This document shows, in pieces, positions 5,719-5,817 of a DNA stretch of 5,817 nucleotides. The stretch lies in assembly GCA_902158745.1 (NCBI GenBank), contig CABGHH010000109.1:1-5817 (forward strand). The letters are read 5' to 3'. The notes beneath the pieces are model-generated. The model saw only the letters and a list, made by a program, of their open reading frames with translations, was not told the DNA's origin and made no database searches. Source of the stretch: Candidatus Methanolliviera sp. GoM_asphalt (lineage in GTDB: Archaea; Halobacteriota; Methanoliparia; Methanoliparales; Methanoliparaceae). Each line of letters begins with the position of its first letter. Position 1 is the stretch's first letter. Made by a program: the position numbers and the translations under genes.

Positions 5719-5817
5719 GGTTTGTTCTTTTTCTCCTGACGACTTCGTCGTGGGATCCCAAAAATCGAAGATTTTTGAGGACATTGAAAATTTCATTGAA
5801 AATTCTCCAGAAATAAT
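5717..5817 (+). CDS. Partial ORF of unknown function, possible transposase N-terminus (3' end outside window)
   Basis: The frame starting at ATG 5717 (or GTG 5714 directly before it) is open to the window end for 33 codons; the nearest upstream in-frame stop is TAG at 5678-5680. It begins MVCSFSPDDFVVGSQ and later contains IEN twice (IENF, IENS) within an acidic, probably helical stretch. No clear Shine-Dalgarno precedes it. I do not recognise the family; its place just inside a probable insertion element makes a transposase plausible. The first part of the frame is unusually rich in palindromes (5739-5777), and bases 5783-5806 are an imperfect 12-base tandem repeat that codes for the two IEN units. 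Confidence 0.45.
   Translation, partial: MVCSFSPDDFVVGSQKSKIFEDIENFIENSPEI
5739..5777. repeat. Cluster of three adjacent palindromes
   Basis: Three self-complementary units follow one another with almost no spacing. They are acgac/gtcgt with a 3-base loop (5739-5751), the perfect 10-bp palindrome tgggatccca (5751-5760), and caaaaatc/gatttttg with a 3-base loop (5759-5766 and 5770-5777). They lie within the open frame that starts at 5717. They could form hairpins in RNA or single-stranded DNA. Confidence 0.6.

Larger units (their letters stand above)
5583..5817. mobile_element. Probable insertion element interrupting hsdM (left part only)
   Basis: HsdM homology stops abruptly near 5583. What follows includes a 15-bp sequence repeated at 5585-5599 and 5704-5718, about 100 bases of AT-rich non-coding DNA, and a new ORF that is open at the window end. 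This is the pattern of the left end of an insertion sequence with its transposase gene. No terminal inverted repeat or target-site duplication can be shown because the right end is outside the window. I do not recognise the family. A deletion that joined hsdM to unrelated DNA would look the same from this side. Confidence 0.45.

Noticed and set aside
1..5817. CRISPR array, rRNA or riboswitch
   Set aside because: No regularly spaced repeats, rRNA-like segments or recognisable riboswitch motifs were seen on either strand.

Overview
The window looks like euryarchaeal chromosome. The UMP kinase is the short archaeal type, the small membrane protein matches the mainly archaeal DUF1614 family, the tRNA gene lacks an encoded CCA, and AT-rich TATA-like boxes lie about 25-40 bases before several starts. 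An acyl-CoA dehydrogenase next to methanogen-like pyrimidine genes would fit an Archaeoglobus-like or Syntrophoarchaeum-like (alkane or fatty-acid oxidising) lineage. That placement is inference; no marker in the window settles it. || Layout: 1-444 (+) is the C-terminal end of dihydroxy-acid dehydratase (ilvD), cut by the window edge. 539-1666 (+) is a complete acyl-CoA dehydrogenase with an altered catalytic loop. It converges on a minus-strand pair read from 3112 down to 1719: pyrH (UMP kinase), then a DUF1614 membrane protein whose GTG start overlaps the pyrH stop. 3280-3352 (+) is tRNA-Arg(CCT). 3455-4117 (-) is pyrF (orotidine 5'-phosphate decarboxylase). 4118-4510 is AT-rich and intergenic; it holds a strong 11-bp inverted repeat at the pyrF promoter and a promoter plus Shine-Dalgarno for the next gene. 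|| 4511-5582 (+) is a broken type I restriction-modification methyltransferase gene (hsdM). It carries a frameshift near 5036-5045, just before the SAM-binding motif, and then loses homology abruptly near 5583. From there to the window end is apparently foreign DNA: a 15-bp direct repeat 119 bp apart, a new ORF open at the window end, and a run of three tight palindromes inside that ORF. The simplest reading is an insertion element that landed in an already frameshifted hsdM. || How the genes work together: pyrF makes UMP and pyrH phosphorylates it to UDP, so the middle of the window covers two successive late steps of pyrimidine synthesis, carried on separate minus-strand transcripts on either side of the tRNA. 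ilvD belongs to branched-chain amino-acid synthesis and the acyl-CoA dehydrogenase to acyl-CoA oxidation. The core part (1-4117) is ordinary chromosome with a few active-site oddities; the part after about 4500 is accessory and decaying. I found no convincing new biological system. The best leads are the catalytic-loop change in the acyl-CoA dehydrogenase, the pyrF inverted repeat, and the element at the right edge.
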